This document shows, piece by piece, positions 25,597-36,088 of a stretch of DNA of 41,920 bases. The notes beneath the pieces were generated by a model. That model worked only from the letters and a program-made list of their open reading frames with translations. It was not told the DNA's origin and did no database searches. The translations under genes were made by a program, and so were the position numbers. The DNA lies in contig NZ_LSZO01000034.1 in NCBI RefSeq assembly GCF_001580025.1, forward strand, positions 1-41,920, given 5' to 3'. The stretch is from Ventosimonas gracilis (GTDB lineage Bacteria; Pseudomonadota; Gammaproteobacteria; Pseudomonadales; Pseudomonadaceae). The first letter of the stretch is position 1, and each line of letters starts with the position of its first letter.

Positions 25597-26628
25597 TCAA
25601 TCTGCGCTGCGAAAGCGCGTCCAGGCACGGTCGTACTGGCGTAACGCGCGGCCTAAATCCTCAAAAATCTGCAAACGTGCCATGACTTCGGGCGGCGGAT
25701 TGATTTGCGGGTTATCACGCAGCTCTGGCGGCAATAGTTTTACCGCTTCACGATTGGGCGTACCGTTCATTTGCTGTACGACATTCATGGCGGCAATTTC
25801 CGGCCTTAAAAAGAACTCCATAAAGCGTTTGGCATTTTCTTTATTTGGCGCACTTTTCAGCATGCACATATCTTCCTGATAAAGCGTGGCACCTTCTTTG
25901 GGAATCACATAAAACAGATTATCAGGGTCGCTCTTGGCGTACATTAACGCGCCAACAAAAAAATGTGCCGCCGCTACATCGCCGGACATCACCAGCGTTT
26001 GACTGTCATAACTGAATGCCGACACCAAGGATTTACGCGCCAGTAACCAATCGGTCGCCTGTTTTAAATCATCGGGGTTTTCACTGTTGACCGATTTACC
26101 ATTAACGATTAGAGCAAGTCCTAAAGTCTCGCGCATATCATCCAGCAGAATGACTTTTTTACCAGACCTGGCTTCGGCAAAAAAATCTGCCCAACTTTCT
26201 ATCGGCTTGGAGACTTGCGATTTATTGTAAAAAATTCCCACCGTACCCCAAGCATAGGGCAAACAATATTCGCCTTTTGGGTCAGATTTAGCTCGCAAGA
26301 AAGCCGTATCAATATTCTTAAAACCCTCACTCTGGTTAATATGGGTTTTTTCCAAAAGCCCCAGCGCCGCCATGCTGTCGTGCATATGCACTGAAGGAAA
26401 TACCAAATCGTAACCCGTTGCACCGGCTTGTAACTTCGCGAGCATTTCTTCATTGCTGCCGTACACATCCAAGGACACTTTAATGCCGCTTTCCTCAGTA
26501 AAACGACCAAGAATTTGCGGATTGATATAGTTGCCCCAGTTGTACAAATGCAATTCCCCGTTCGCCTGCGCAGCGCTGGCGACAAACCATACGGCAACAA
26601 AGACCGCACGAAGATTATTCAGTAACAT
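25597..26628 (-). CDS. Periplasmic polyamine-type binding protein (second copy)
   Basis: A 343-residue PotD/PotF-class solute-binding protein. It has a signal peptide (about 1-22, ending ASAAQANG), then ELHLYNWGNYINPQIL, typical of the class, in which the tryptophan and tyrosine line the ligand pocket. GYDLVFPS, LPYAWGTVGIFYNK and the FFLRPEIAAMN helix follow. GGGAGA precedes the ATG. It is near-identical in its N-terminal half to the upstream copy but clearly diverged in the middle (residues 150-230), where ligand contacts differ in this family. Two binding proteins before one transporter resembles spuD-spuE of Pseudomonas, which bind putrescine and spermidine; ligand not predictable here. 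Confidence 0.9.
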   Translation of the reverse strand: MLLNNLRAVFVAVWFVASAAQANGELHLYNWGNYINPQILGRFTEESGIKVSLDVYGSNEEMLAKLQAGATGYDLVFPSVHMHDSMAALGLLEKTHINQSEGFKNIDTAFLRAKSDPKGEYCLPYAWGTVGIFYNKSQVSKPIESWADFFAEARSGKKVILLDDMRETLGLALIVNGKSVNSENPDDLKQATDWLLARKSLVSAFSYDSQTLVMSGDVAAAHFFVGALMYAKSDPDNLFYVIPKEGATLYQEDMCMLKSAPNKENAKRFMEFFLRPEIAAMNVVQQMNGTPNREAVKLLPPELRDNPQINPPPEVMARLQIFEDLGRALRQYDRAWTRFRSAD

Positions 26629-26673
26629 GGGTTCTCTCCCTTATTGTGATTTATTGTGCTATGGTGGTTTGGC

Positions 26674-27699
26674 TCAGTCCGCCGTACGTACACGCGTCCA
26701 AGCGCGGTCATACTGACGTAAATCGCGGCCTAAATCTTCAAAGATTTGCAACTTGGCTCGCACTTTTTCTGGCGGGTTGATTTGTGGATTATCGCGCAGT
26801 TCAGCCGGCAATAAAGCGATAGCAGCACGGTTGATGGTGCCGTTCATTTGTTGCGCGGCGTTCATCGCAGCAATTTCCGGCCTTAAAAAGAATTCCATAA
26901 AGCGCTTGGCATTTTCTTTATTTGGCGCACTTTTTAGCATGCACATATCTTCTTGATAGAGCGTTGCGCCTTCTTCCGGAATGACCACAAACAAATTATC
27001 CGGGTCGCTCTTGGCATAGATGAGTGAAGTACCGACAAAAAAATGCGCCGCCGCCACATCGCCGGAAGCCACTAACGCCTGCACATCGTAAGTAAAGGCA
27101 CTGATTAACGGTTTGCGTTGCAACAACCAATCGGTCGCCTGTTTTAAATCTTCCGCATTATGGCTATTGACCGACTTGCCATTAACAATCAAACCCACGC
27201 CCAAGGTTTCCCGTACATCATCAAGCATGGTGACTTTTTTGCCCAATTGGGCCTCAGCAAAAAAATCTGCCCAACTTTCTATCGGTTTGGAGACTTGCGA
27301 TTTATTGTAAAAAATTCCCACCGTGCCCCAAGCATAGGGCAAACAATATTCGCCTTTTGGGTCGGATTTAGCGCGCAAGAAAGCCGTATCAATATTCTTA
27401 AAACCCTCACTCTGGTTAATATGGGTTTTTTCCAAAAGCCCCAGCGCCGCCATGCTGTCGTGCATATGCACTGAAGGAAATACCAAATCGTAACCCGTTG
27501 CACCGGCTTGTAACTTGGCGAGCATTTCTTCATTGCTGCCGTAAACATCCAGGGACACTTTAATGCCGCTTTCCTCAGTAAAACGACCAAGAATTTGCGG
27601 ATTGATGTAGTCGCCCCAGTTGTACAGGTGCAACTCTTCGGCGGCGGCGTTGCTGACGAGCCAAGCAGCCAGTACTGCGATAAGCGGATACCTTGTCAT
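26674..27699 (-). CDS. Periplasmic polyamine-type binding protein (first copy)
   Basis: A 341-residue binding protein, with signal peptide about 1-20 (ending SNAAAEE) and then ELHLYNWGDYINPQIL. It is the first gene of the operon. The ATG at 27699 has GGAGAA at suitable spacing; the longer frame to 27798 would cover the intergenic region and lacks family support. About 342 bp of DNA (27259-27600) match the second copy (26179-26520) with only about seven differences, while flanking parts differ by a quarter or more. The gene was duplicated and part was later homogenised. Confidence 0.9.
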   Translation of the reverse strand: MTRYPLIAVLAAWLVSNAAAEELHLYNWGDYINPQILGRFTEESGIKVSLDVYGSNEEMLAKLQAGATGYDLVFPSVHMHDSMAALGLLEKTHINQSEGFKNIDTAFLRAKSDPKGEYCLPYAWGTVGIFYNKSQVSKPIESWADFFAEAQLGKKVTMLDDVRETLGVGLIVNGKSVNSHNAEDLKQATDWLLQRKPLISAFTYDVQALVASGDVAAAHFFVGTSLIYAKSDPDNLFVVIPEEGATLYQEDMCMLKSAPNKENAKRFMEFFLRPEIAAMNAAQQMNGTINRAAIALLPAELRDNPQINPPEKVRAKLQIFEDLGRDLRQYDRAWTRVRTAD

Positions 27700-27845
27700 G
27701 GGGTTCTCCACGTTTTTTGTTGTGAAGCGCGAAAGATACTCTTGCATCGATTCGCGGACTTTGCGACAAGGGTAGACTATATTTATTCCAAAATCCAACT
27801 CTGTGATATAAAAATGTCATTCCTCCACTGCGCAGGATGCTCCCC
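27700..27845. promoter_or_regulatory. Divergent control region between the transporter operon and rpiR-type gene
   Basis: This 146-bp gap must hold both promoters. CGCGAA at 27728-27733 and TTCGCG at 27751-27756 form an inverted pair 17 bp apart, a possible operator. AT-rich stretches at 27777-27786 and 27806-27815 may supply -10 boxes, but no promoter fits both hexamers well. Confidence 0.35.
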
Positions 27846-28676
27846 ATGCTCAGCACCCATCTGGAACAGCTCGGCAAGCTGACCCCATCCGAACGTAAAC
27901 TCTGGGTTTATCTGCAAGCCAATCTGGAAACGCTGGCCTTTGAGAACGGCGCAACACTCGCGCAAAAAAGCGGAGTTAGCCCGAATACCGTCAGCCGTTT
28001 CCTGCGCAGGCTCGGCTACAAGGGTTTGAAAAGCCTGAAAGAAGAACTGCGTGATGCCGTGCGCGTGCAGTCTTTGCTCAATGGCACACTGATTGAGCGC
28101 CTTGAGCAACCGGATGACTTAATTGCCCACCTCAATGAAGAAATCGAGGCGCTGCGCGAATTTGCCGAGTGTCTTGGCAGCGCCCATTGGCAGGACATCG
28201 TAAGCCGCGTCAGCCGTGCTGAACGGGTATTTGTCTGCGGTTTCCAGACCATACGAGGCCTCGCCGAAGACTTTGCCAATCGCCTTGCCTTGGTACGCGA
28301 AGGTGTGGAGTTTCTTGACCTTTACAGCGGTGTGCTGGGGCAGTGGCTGGACAGCCACAAACAGCGCTGCTGTGTGATTTTGATTGATATTGCGCCCTAC
28401 GCCGATGCCGGTATCGCTTTTGCCAATCATTGCCTGCAACAGGATACCGATTTAGTGGTTTTTACCGACGAATACGGCATTGCCCGCCATATTCACACGC
28501 CGCATATCCTCTGTATGAAGACCAAAACGGGCCTCATTCTCGAATCCACCGGCGGGCTGACCTGTGCGCTCAATGTGCTGCTGCATTGCGTTGCCAGCGC
28601 CCATAAAAGTCATCTAAAAAACCGCCTCGCGGCTTATCGGGAACGGGTGCAGCGGTTGCGGTTATATCGTACATAG
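27846..28676 (+). CDS. RpiR family transcription regulator (HTH + SIS domain)
   Basis: A 276-residue regulator with an N-terminal HTH_6 domain (about 1-75: LTPSERKLWVYL, LAQKSGVSPNTVSRFLRRLGYKGLKSLKEEL) and a C-terminal SIS domain (about 115-250: RAERVFVCGFQTIRGLAEDFANRLAL, then VVFTDEYGIARHI). SIS domains usually bind phosphosugars, though several RpiR members beside amino acid or amine genes respond to other ligands. It is divergent from the transporter-peptidase operon and probably controls it. The second ATG (27846) is chosen because AGGA lies eight bases before it; the first (27837) is directly on the AGG. Confidence 0.88.
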   Translation: MLSTHLEQLGKLTPSERKLWVYLQANLETLAFENGATLAQKSGVSPNTVSRFLRRLGYKGLKSLKEELRDAVRVQSLLNGTLIERLEQPDDLIAHLNEEIEALREFAECLGSAHWQDIVSRVSRAERVFVCGFQTIRGLAEDFANRLALVREGVEFLDLYSGVLGQWLDSHKQRCCVILIDIAPYADAGIAFANHCLQQDTDLVVFTDEYGIARHIHTPHILCMKTKTGLILESTGGLTCALNVLLHCVASAHKSHLKNRLAAYRERVQRLRLYRT

Positions 28677-28706
28677 CCTCCCTCCCCTGCATGCGGGAGA
28701 GGGAGG
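28677..28706. terminator. Hairpin between convergent rpiR-type gene and acs
   Basis: CCTCCCTCCCCTGCA and TGCGGGAGAGGGAGG form a long stem with one offset, starting directly after the regulator stop codon and eight bases before the acs stop. It has the REP-like GGGAGAGGG composition and no T-run; a bidirectional terminator or REP unit is likely. Confidence 0.55.
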
Positions 28707-28714
28707 AGTAAACG

Positions 28715-30652
<1,938 letters not shown>

Positions 30653-30831
30653 GACAAGTTCCTTGTTGTGCTTTTTAAAGATCGCAAGTCTGGCGCACAG
30701 TGCTGTGGCTTTCAAGCAAGCCAAAGTCGCAAAACACTACAACCAAAGAATTGCCAGAGGGCATTCTGTGGTAAAACCTTGGCTTTGCCGCTATACCCAC
30801 AAAAGACACAAGAATAAATCGGAGCGTTGTT

Positions 30832-32154
30832 ATGTCTAAAACCATTGCCTTTTTCCCGGAAGCCGCCTATGGCCCTGCGCTTAATTCCGTGGGTATCGCC
30901 CAAGCCTGCCAGACATTGGGATACCGGTGCGTCTTTTTAACCGACCCGGGCATGAGCGGTCTGTATAGCGGTTACGGTTTTGAAGAATATCCAGTCAATA
31001 TGTCCGCGCCTATGCCTGCCGATGAAATGGCGCGTTATTGGTCAGATTTTATCAATAGTCATTTGCCTAACTTTCGTAAATCGCCCATCGAGCAACTGGA
31101 TAATTATATTAAGGAATGCTGGGCAGCCATAGTCGAAACCAGCCAATGGGCGCAAAAAGAGCTGCCTGCATTACTCAAACAACTCAAGCCGGATTTAATT
31201 TGCGTGGATAACGTCATTTTATTTCCGGCCATTAAGCAATACAGCAAAGCACAGGGTAAACCTTGGGTAAGGATTATTTCCTGTTCGGAAAACGAAATCG
31301 AAGACCCCGATATTCCGCCGCACCTATCCGGCATGGCGCAAGATGACAAAGACGGCCACGCACGGTTTCGCGCCGCGTTTCATCAGGCGATCAAAGAAGT
31401 CCACGCGGGCTTTAATGATTTTCTTATCCGTTGCGGCGAACGACCTTATCCGCTGGGTACTTTTTTTGAAGACTCACCCTGGATGAATTTATTGCTCTAT
31501 CCCGATCCGGTGCGCTTTAACCGCCGTCATCCCCTCGATAGCGGGCGTTTTCATTATTTGCAAGGCTGCGTACGTAAAGAAGCGCCTTACGCCATACCAA
31601 AGTTTCCAGTTAATCACGACAAGCCATTAATTTATGTGAGCTTCGGCAGCTTGGGCTGCGGCGATACCGATTTAATTAAGCGGCTTATCCAAGTACTTAG
31701 CTCTCTGCCCTATCGCGTATTGGTCAATGTCGGCGATTATCTCGATGCTTATTCACAGCTACCCAATAATGTATTGATTGACCAATGGTTTCCGCAGCCT
31801 TCGGTGATTGCGCAAGCGGATTTGGTGATTCATCACGGCGGCAATAACAGTTTTACCGAATGCCTTTATTTCGGCAAACCGGCCATTATCATGCCCTACG
31901 CTTGGGACGGCCACGATAATGCCATGCGCGTGCAGGAAACCGGCCACGGCCTGCGTCTTGATCGTTATGACTGGACAGCAAGCCAGCTTGCCGCGAATAT
32001 CGCTCACTGCTGCACCGATGCAAAAATAAGGCAACGCCTGCAACAGACCAGCCACCACATGCAAGCACGCCCCGGCCCGCTCGAAGCGGCGCACATTCTC
32101 GATAAAATCCTGCAAAACACTGAAAAGGAAAACCATGAAAACGCCCGTTATTAA
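30832..32154 (+). CDS. UGT-like family 1 glycosyltransferase
   Basis: A 440-residue GT-B fold enzyme of family GT1 (UDP-glucosyl/rhamnosyl or macrolide transferase type). The N-terminal acceptor domain starts AFFPEAAYGPALNSVGIAQAC; the C-terminal donor domain has IYVSFGSLGCGD (near 268) and the signature DQWFPQPSVIAQADLVIHHGGNNSFTECLYFGKPAIIMP (cut by me into its known parts: HHGG, then NSFTE), followed by WDGHDNAMRV. The acceptor could be a lipid, antibiotic or aromatic compound; none can be chosen. GGAG lies eight bases before the ATG. The last 20 bp overlap a cupin gene on the same strand, so the two are coupled. Confidence 0.85.
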   Translation: MSKTIAFFPEAAYGPALNSVGIAQACQTLGYRCVFLTDPGMSGLYSGYGFEEYPVNMSAPMPADEMARYWSDFINSHLPNFRKSPIEQLDNYIKECWAAIVETSQWAQKELPALLKQLKPDLICVDNVILFPAIKQYSKAQGKPWVRIISCSENEIEDPDIPPHLSGMAQDDKDGHARFRAAFHQAIKEVHAGFNDFLIRCGERPYPLGTFFEDSPWMNLLLYPDPVRFNRRHPLDSGRFHYLQGCVRKEAPYAIPKFPVNHDKPLIYVSFGSLGCGDTDLIKRLIQVLSSLPYRVLVNVGDYLDAYSQLPNNVLIDQWFPQPSVIAQADLVIHHGGNNSFTECLYFGKPAIIMPYAWDGHDNAMRVQETGHGLRLDRYDWTASQLAANIAHCCTDAKIRQRLQQTSHHMQARPGPLEAAHILDKILQNTEKENHENARY

Positions 32155-32479
32155 AAAACCCGCTGCCGTCACCGCACTTACCGATTGGGGTGCTATCGAC
32201 AATGGCCTGCAAGGCCGCTCGCAAACCAGCGGCCGGTTGCTGCATAAAGGCGCAAACGGTCAATCCGAATGCGGCATTTGGCGCTGCACCCCAGGCAAAT
32301 GGCGCTGCGAGGTTGAGCGCGACGAGTTCTGCCACTTCCTTGAAGGCCGCTGCACTTACATTCACGAAAACGGTGAAGTGATTGAGATAGACGGCGACTG
32401 TATTGTCTTTTTCCGCAAAGGCTGGAAAGGCGTTTGTCACGTTACTCAAGAAATTTGTAAGGTTTATATGATTGCTTAA
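32135..32479 (+). CDS. Cupin_3 (DUF861) domain protein
   Basis: A 114-residue single-domain cupin. The beta-barrel motif runs from GIWRCTPGKWRCEVERDEF through CHFLEGRCTYI to IDGDCIVFFRKGWKGVC, typical of the DUF861/Cupin_3 group, many of which act in ureide or amine-related metabolism or have unknown roles. The classic metal-binding histidines of cupins are only partly present. AAGGA stands six bases before the ATG at 32135, within the end of the glycosyltransferase gene. Probably cytoplasmic. Function not known; the coupling implies a shared task with the glycosyltransferase. Confidence 0.82.
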   Translation: MKTPVIKKPAAVTALTDWGAIDNGLQGRSQTSGRLLHKGANGQSECGIWRCTPGKWRCEVERDEFCHFLEGRCTYIHENGEVIEIDGDCIVFFRKGWKGVCHVTQEICKVYMIA

Positions 32480-32490
32480 AAGGTAAAACG

Positions 32491-33045
32491 ATGAGTGTGG
32501 ATAATCTGCTGCAAGCGGCCAGGGCGAATCAACGAGGTCCTGCACCGGTACATTTGTGGAACCCGCCTTTTTGTGGCGATATGGATATGCGTATTGCCCG
32601 TGACGGTACTTGGTATTACTTGGGTACGCCTATTGGCCGTCATTCGATGGTGCAACTTTTTTCGCGGATTATCCGCCGTGACGGCGAGCAGTATTTTCTG
32701 GTCACGCCGGTGGAAAAAGTCGGTATCCGCGTCGATGACGCACCCTTTGTTGCAGTGGATATGCAAGCTGAGGGCGAAGGAAAAACGCAAGTGCTGCGTT
32801 TTGTAACCCATGTGGGCGACGAGGTCACGGCAAACGCCGAACACCCCATTCGCGTGGTAATTGATCAAAAAAGCGGCGAACCTGCACCTTATATTCTCGT
32901 GCGCGATAATTTAGAGGCGTTAATTCACCGCAATTTGTTTTACCGCTTGGTAGCAATGGCCGAAGAGCAATCCATTAACGGCGAACAATGGTTGGTCGTT
33001 TTTAGCAGCGGACAATGTTTCCCTATCGGTCCGCTGCCAAGCTAA
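32491..33045 (+). CDS. DUF1285 family protein
   Basis: A 184-residue protein of the DUF1285 family. Family-typical parts are PPFCGDMDMRIARDGTWYYLGTPIGRHSMVQLF near residues 25-57 (core: FCGDMDMRI), FSRIIRRDGEQYFLVTPVEKVGI and the tail HRNLFYRLV. There is no signal peptide or membrane segment. It begins 11 bp after the cupin gene with AAGG before the ATG, so it is probably the third gene of that operon, and ends seven bases before the convergent ETF-QO gene. No biochemical role is known to me. Confidence 0.85.
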   Translation: MSVDNLLQAARANQRGPAPVHLWNPPFCGDMDMRIARDGTWYYLGTPIGRHSMVQLFSRIIRRDGEQYFLVTPVEKVGIRVDDAPFVAVDMQAEGEGKTQVLRFVTHVGDEVTANAEHPIRVVIDQKSGEPAPYILVRDNLEALIHRNLFYRLVAMAEEQSINGEQWLVVFSSGQCFPIGPLPS

Positions 33046-33051
33046 AGCGCA

Positions 33052-34701
33052 TTACATATTCGGGTAATTCGGCCCGCCGCTGCCTTCCGGCGTAACCCAA
33101 GTGATGTTTTGCGCCGGGTCTTTAATATCACAGGTTTTGCAGTGCACACAGTTTTGCGCATTGATTTGAAACTGGCTCTGCCCGCTGTCATCTTTAACCA
33201 CTTCATAAACCCCGGCCGGACAATAACGCTGCGCCGGCTCATCATATTTTGGCAAGTTCTGCCCAATCGGAATTAAAGGGTCGGTTAGTCGTAAATGAAT
33301 GGGCTGGTCTTCTTCATGATTGGTATTGGATAAAAATACCGAAGACAACTTGTCAAAACTCAGTTTGCCATCCGGCTTGGGATACTCAATAGCTGCCGAC
33401 TGGCTCGCTTCTTTTAAGCAGGCGTAATCGGGCTTGTTATCGTGCAGCGTTAGCGGGATTTTACCGCCAAACAGGTTTTGGTCGATAAAGTTAAAGGCAC
33501 CGCCAAGCAAGGTTCCAAACTTGTGCAGCGCCGCGCCGAAGTTGCGGCTACGGAACAACTCGTCATACAGCCAACTGGCTTTAAAGGCTTCAACATAATC
33601 CGTCAGTTCGTCGCCTTCACGCTGCGTCAAAAGCGCTTTTGCAATGGCTTCAGCGGCGAGCATGCCGGATTTCATCGCCGTATGACTGCCTTTGATTTTG
33701 GCAAAGTTAAGTGTGCCTAAATCGCAGCCAATTAATGCACCGCCCGGGAAAACCATCTTCGGTAATGAATTAAAACCGCCTTTACAAATCGCCCGTGCGC
33801 CATAGGCTACCCGCCTGCCGCCTTCGAGATACTGCGCAATCCGCGGATGATGTTTATAGCGCTGAAACTCGTCAAAGGGCGATAAAAACGGATTGGAATA
33901 GGATAAATCGACAATCAAGCCAACCACTACCTGGTTATTTTCCAAGTGATAAAGAAAAGAGCCACCGGGGTTTTCATTATTGAGCGGCCAACCCGCGGTA
34001 TGCACCACTAATCCCGCTTCATGTTTAGCCGGGTCAATATCCCAAAGCTCTTTAATACCGATACCGTAATGCTGGGCGTCGGCTTCGCTGTCTAGTTGAT
34101 ATTTTTTAATAAGCTGCTTGCCGATATGACCACGGCAACCTTCGGCAAATAGCGTGTACTTACCACGAAGTTCCATACCCGGGGTATAGCCGTCTTTCGG
34201 CTGTCCATCTCGGCCTACGCCAAGGTCGCCCGTGATAATGCCGCGCACAATACCGTTCTCATCGAGCAAAGCTTCTTGTGCGGCAAAGCCGGGGTAGATT
34301 TCTACGCCCAATGCTTCGGCCTGTTCAGCCAGCCAGCGGCACAGGTTGCCGAGCGAGATAATGTAATTGCCCTCGTTGTGCATGGTTTTTGGCACAAAGA
34401 GGTTAGGCAGTTTGCTGGCTTTTTCAGCGCTTCTCAGTAAATAAATATCATCACGCAAAACCTTGGTGTTAAGTGGCGCGCCTTTTTCTTGCCAATCGGG
34501 GAATAACTCATTTAACGCACGCGGTTCAAACACGGCTCCGGAGAGAATATGAGCACCGACTTCCGAGCCTTTTTCCACCAAACAAACACTGATTTCCTGC
34601 CCCGTTTCAGCGGCCTTTTGCTTTAACCGGCAAGCCGCTGCAAGCCCCGCAGGTCCCCCGCCGACGATGACCACATCAAATTCCATAAACTCGCGTTCCA
34701 C
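33052..34701 (-). CDS. Electron transfer flavoprotein-ubiquinone oxidoreductase
   Basis: A 549-residue membrane-associated iron-sulfur flavoprotein that passes electrons from ETF (fatty acid and amino acid dehydrogenases) to ubiquinone. It has an N-terminal FAD-binding motif DVVIVGGGPAGLAAACRL, a quinone-binding middle part with KGGFNSLPKMVFPGG, and a C-terminal 4Fe-4S set with cysteines in RYCPAGVYEV and NCVHCKTCDIKDP. The start is set to GTG at 34701: this gives the MEREFMEFD N-terminus known from Pseudomonas, with GGGAGA six bases before it. A TTG at 34707 and an ATG at 34685 are alternatives. The etfAB genes are not in the window. Confidence 0.95.
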   Translation of the reverse strand: MEREFMEFDVVIVGGGPAGLAAACRLKQKAAETGQEISVCLVEKGSEVGAHILSGAVFEPRALNELFPDWQEKGAPLNTKVLRDDIYLLRSAEKASKLPNLFVPKTMHNEGNYIISLGNLCRWLAEQAEALGVEIYPGFAAQEALLDENGIVRGIITGDLGVGRDGQPKDGYTPGMELRGKYTLFAEGCRGHIGKQLIKKYQLDSEADAQHYGIGIKELWDIDPAKHEAGLVVHTAGWPLNNENPGGSFLYHLENNQVVVGLIVDLSYSNPFLSPFDEFQRYKHHPRIAQYLEGGRRVAYGARAICKGGFNSLPKMVFPGGALIGCDLGTLNFAKIKGSHTAMKSGMLAAEAIAKALLTQREGDELTDYVEAFKASWLYDELFRSRNFGAALHKFGTLLGGAFNFIDQNLFGGKIPLTLHDNKPDYACLKEASQSAAIEYPKPDGKLSFDKLSSVFLSNTNHEEDQPIHLRLTDPLIPIGQNLPKYDEPAQRYCPAGVYEVVKDDSGQSQFQINAQNCVHCKTCDIKDPAQNITWVTPEGSGGPNYPNM

Positions 34702-34770
34702 GGACAATCTCCCATTTGTTTATTCAGGCTGGTTGTTTTACCAAAGGCCGCGCGTACCGGGCGCGGCGGC

Positions 34771-34776
34771 ATTATA
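34771..34776 (-). promoter_or_regulatory. Perfect -10 box before ETF-QO
   Basis: TATAAT on the minus strand (34776-34771), followed by a GC-rich discriminator (GCCGCC), about 70 bp before the GTG start. No good -35 at normal spacing. Confidence 0.45.
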
Positions 34777-34940
34777 GCGAGCTGGACTTCCGACTGACTG
34801 TATCTGCGCGGACAGTTTGCAGAATGCCTGCCAGCGCCGTCCACTATCATAAAAACGTGACCTGCGCACTAAAAATCCGCACAATGCCAAGGTTTTTACG
34901 CTATTTCCCTTGATTTTTACCCGCTTTTGAGAGCATCCCT

Positions 34941-35837
34941 TTGCCGTTGATACAAATGCGTCTGTTAGTGCTGGGCAGTGATACCACCTTGGGGCAAGCG
35001 TTGCTGCGTCAAGCAGGCGGCCTGGGTATTGATTTTGTCTGTCTGCCTACGCCCGCCGAAGGTTTCACCTGGCAAGCCGCCAAGACGCATCTGGATAAAG
35101 AGCGCCCGGACGCTTTACTTAATCTTGCGCATGATTGGAATGGATTTCAGTCAACAAACCTACAGTCACTGTCTGCCGGGGAGCGCTTAAGTCGTTATCT
35201 GGCCAATTATTGCGCAAAGCGCGGCATTATTTTGCTGCAACCATCCAGTTACCTGGTATTCGACGGCACACGCGCGATGGCTTATGACGAACAAGAACCG
35301 CTGGCCCCGCTAGGTGCCATCGGCACAGCCTTGCAGCGTATGGAAGAGCACCTGCGTTCGCGCTGCCAAAAGCATGTATTGCTGCGCTTTGGCTGGTTAT
35401 TGGATGAAAGCCGCGGCGGGCATTTAGAGCGTTTTTTACAGCAAGCGAGCCAAGCTGGCGAAGTACCCGCCGCCGATGACCGCCGTGGCAGCCCCTGCAC
35501 CGTAGACGATGCCGCGCGGGTGCTGCTGGCCGTGCTGAAACAACTTGATTGCGGGGCAGCGCTTTGGGGCACCTACCATTATGGCGGACATGAAGCGAGC
35601 ACGGCGCTGGCGCTGTATCAAGCGATTTTGGATGAAGCGGCGCAGTTTCACCCTGCCCTTGCCGCAAGACTTTTGCCAACGCCACACGAACTATGCAAAG
35701 ACCACCAAACCGAGCCGCAGCACGCGGTGCTTTCCTGTAAAAAAATCCTCGAAACTTTTGGCATTAAACCGCGTGCCTGGCGGGTGGGTTTGGCCGATGT
35801 ACTCAAGCGGTATTTTCAGCGGGGTCAAACCGCTTAA
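34941..35837 (+). CDS. RmlD-like NAD(P)-dependent sugar nucleotide reductase
   Basis: A 298-residue short-chain dehydrogenase/reductase of the RmlD_sub_bind type (dTDP-4-dehydrorhamnose reductase family). The Rossmann part begins MRLLVLGSDTTLGQALLRQA; the family-like stretches are PDALLNLAHDWN, QPSSYLVFDG, and GSPCTVDDAARVLLAVL. The nucleotide-binding GxxGxxG is loose (GSDTTLG) and the usual catalytic YxxxK is not clear, so it may not act on rhamnose. Start: TTG at 34941 has GAGAG seven bases before it; the ATG at 34956 begins right at the Rossmann strand but lacks a ribosome-binding site. No other rml genes are present. Confidence 0.75.
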   Translation: MPLIQMRLLVLGSDTTLGQALLRQAGGLGIDFVCLPTPAEGFTWQAAKTHLDKERPDALLNLAHDWNGFQSTNLQSLSAGERLSRYLANYCAKRGIILLQPSSYLVFDGTRAMAYDEQEPLAPLGAIGTALQRMEEHLRSRCQKHVLLRFGWLLDESRGGHLERFLQQASQAGEVPAADDRRGSPCTVDDAARVLLAVLKQLDCGAALWGTYHYGGHEASTALALYQAILDEAAQFHPALAARLLPTPHELCKDHQTEPQHAVLSCKKILETFGIKPRAWRVGLADVLKRYFQRGQTA

Positions 35838-35905
35838 TCTTCGTAATGCGCTCGCCCGGGATTTTTAGCCGCTGATGAATTGCAAATAAAAAACCAATCA
35901 CCCGA

Positions 35906-36088
35906 CTACAGAAAAATCAATCCAAAGACAGTTGAAATAATCTCGCCAATATCACGCTGCCCATCATCAGATTTATCCGGCTTATACAAGACTGCAACGA
36001 TTTCGCCACGCCGATCAGCAGGCGGGTTACTGCCAGTGGTTGAATAAGGCATCTGTGTCTTGGCTGTTCTTGCTACGGCTGCGCTTTC
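35906..36088 (-). pseudogene. Second-frame coding remnant after the pyrF-linked small gene
   Basis: Reading leftward from 36088, in the frame +1 relative to the small gene below, 60 sense codons stay open to a TAG at 35908-35906. The peptide looks protein-like, with [20 protein letters not shown] and IGEIISTVFGLIFL, and has an internal ATG at 36052. It may be the rest of a gene broken by one inserted base, or an independent small gene. No ribosome-binding site is convincing. Family not recognised. Confidence 0.4.

Noticed and set aside
30653-30831. Near match to a sigma-54 promoter upstream of acs (TGGC...GC)
   Set aside because: The distance between the GG and GC elements is 11 rather than 10 bp and the rest of the consensus is poor.
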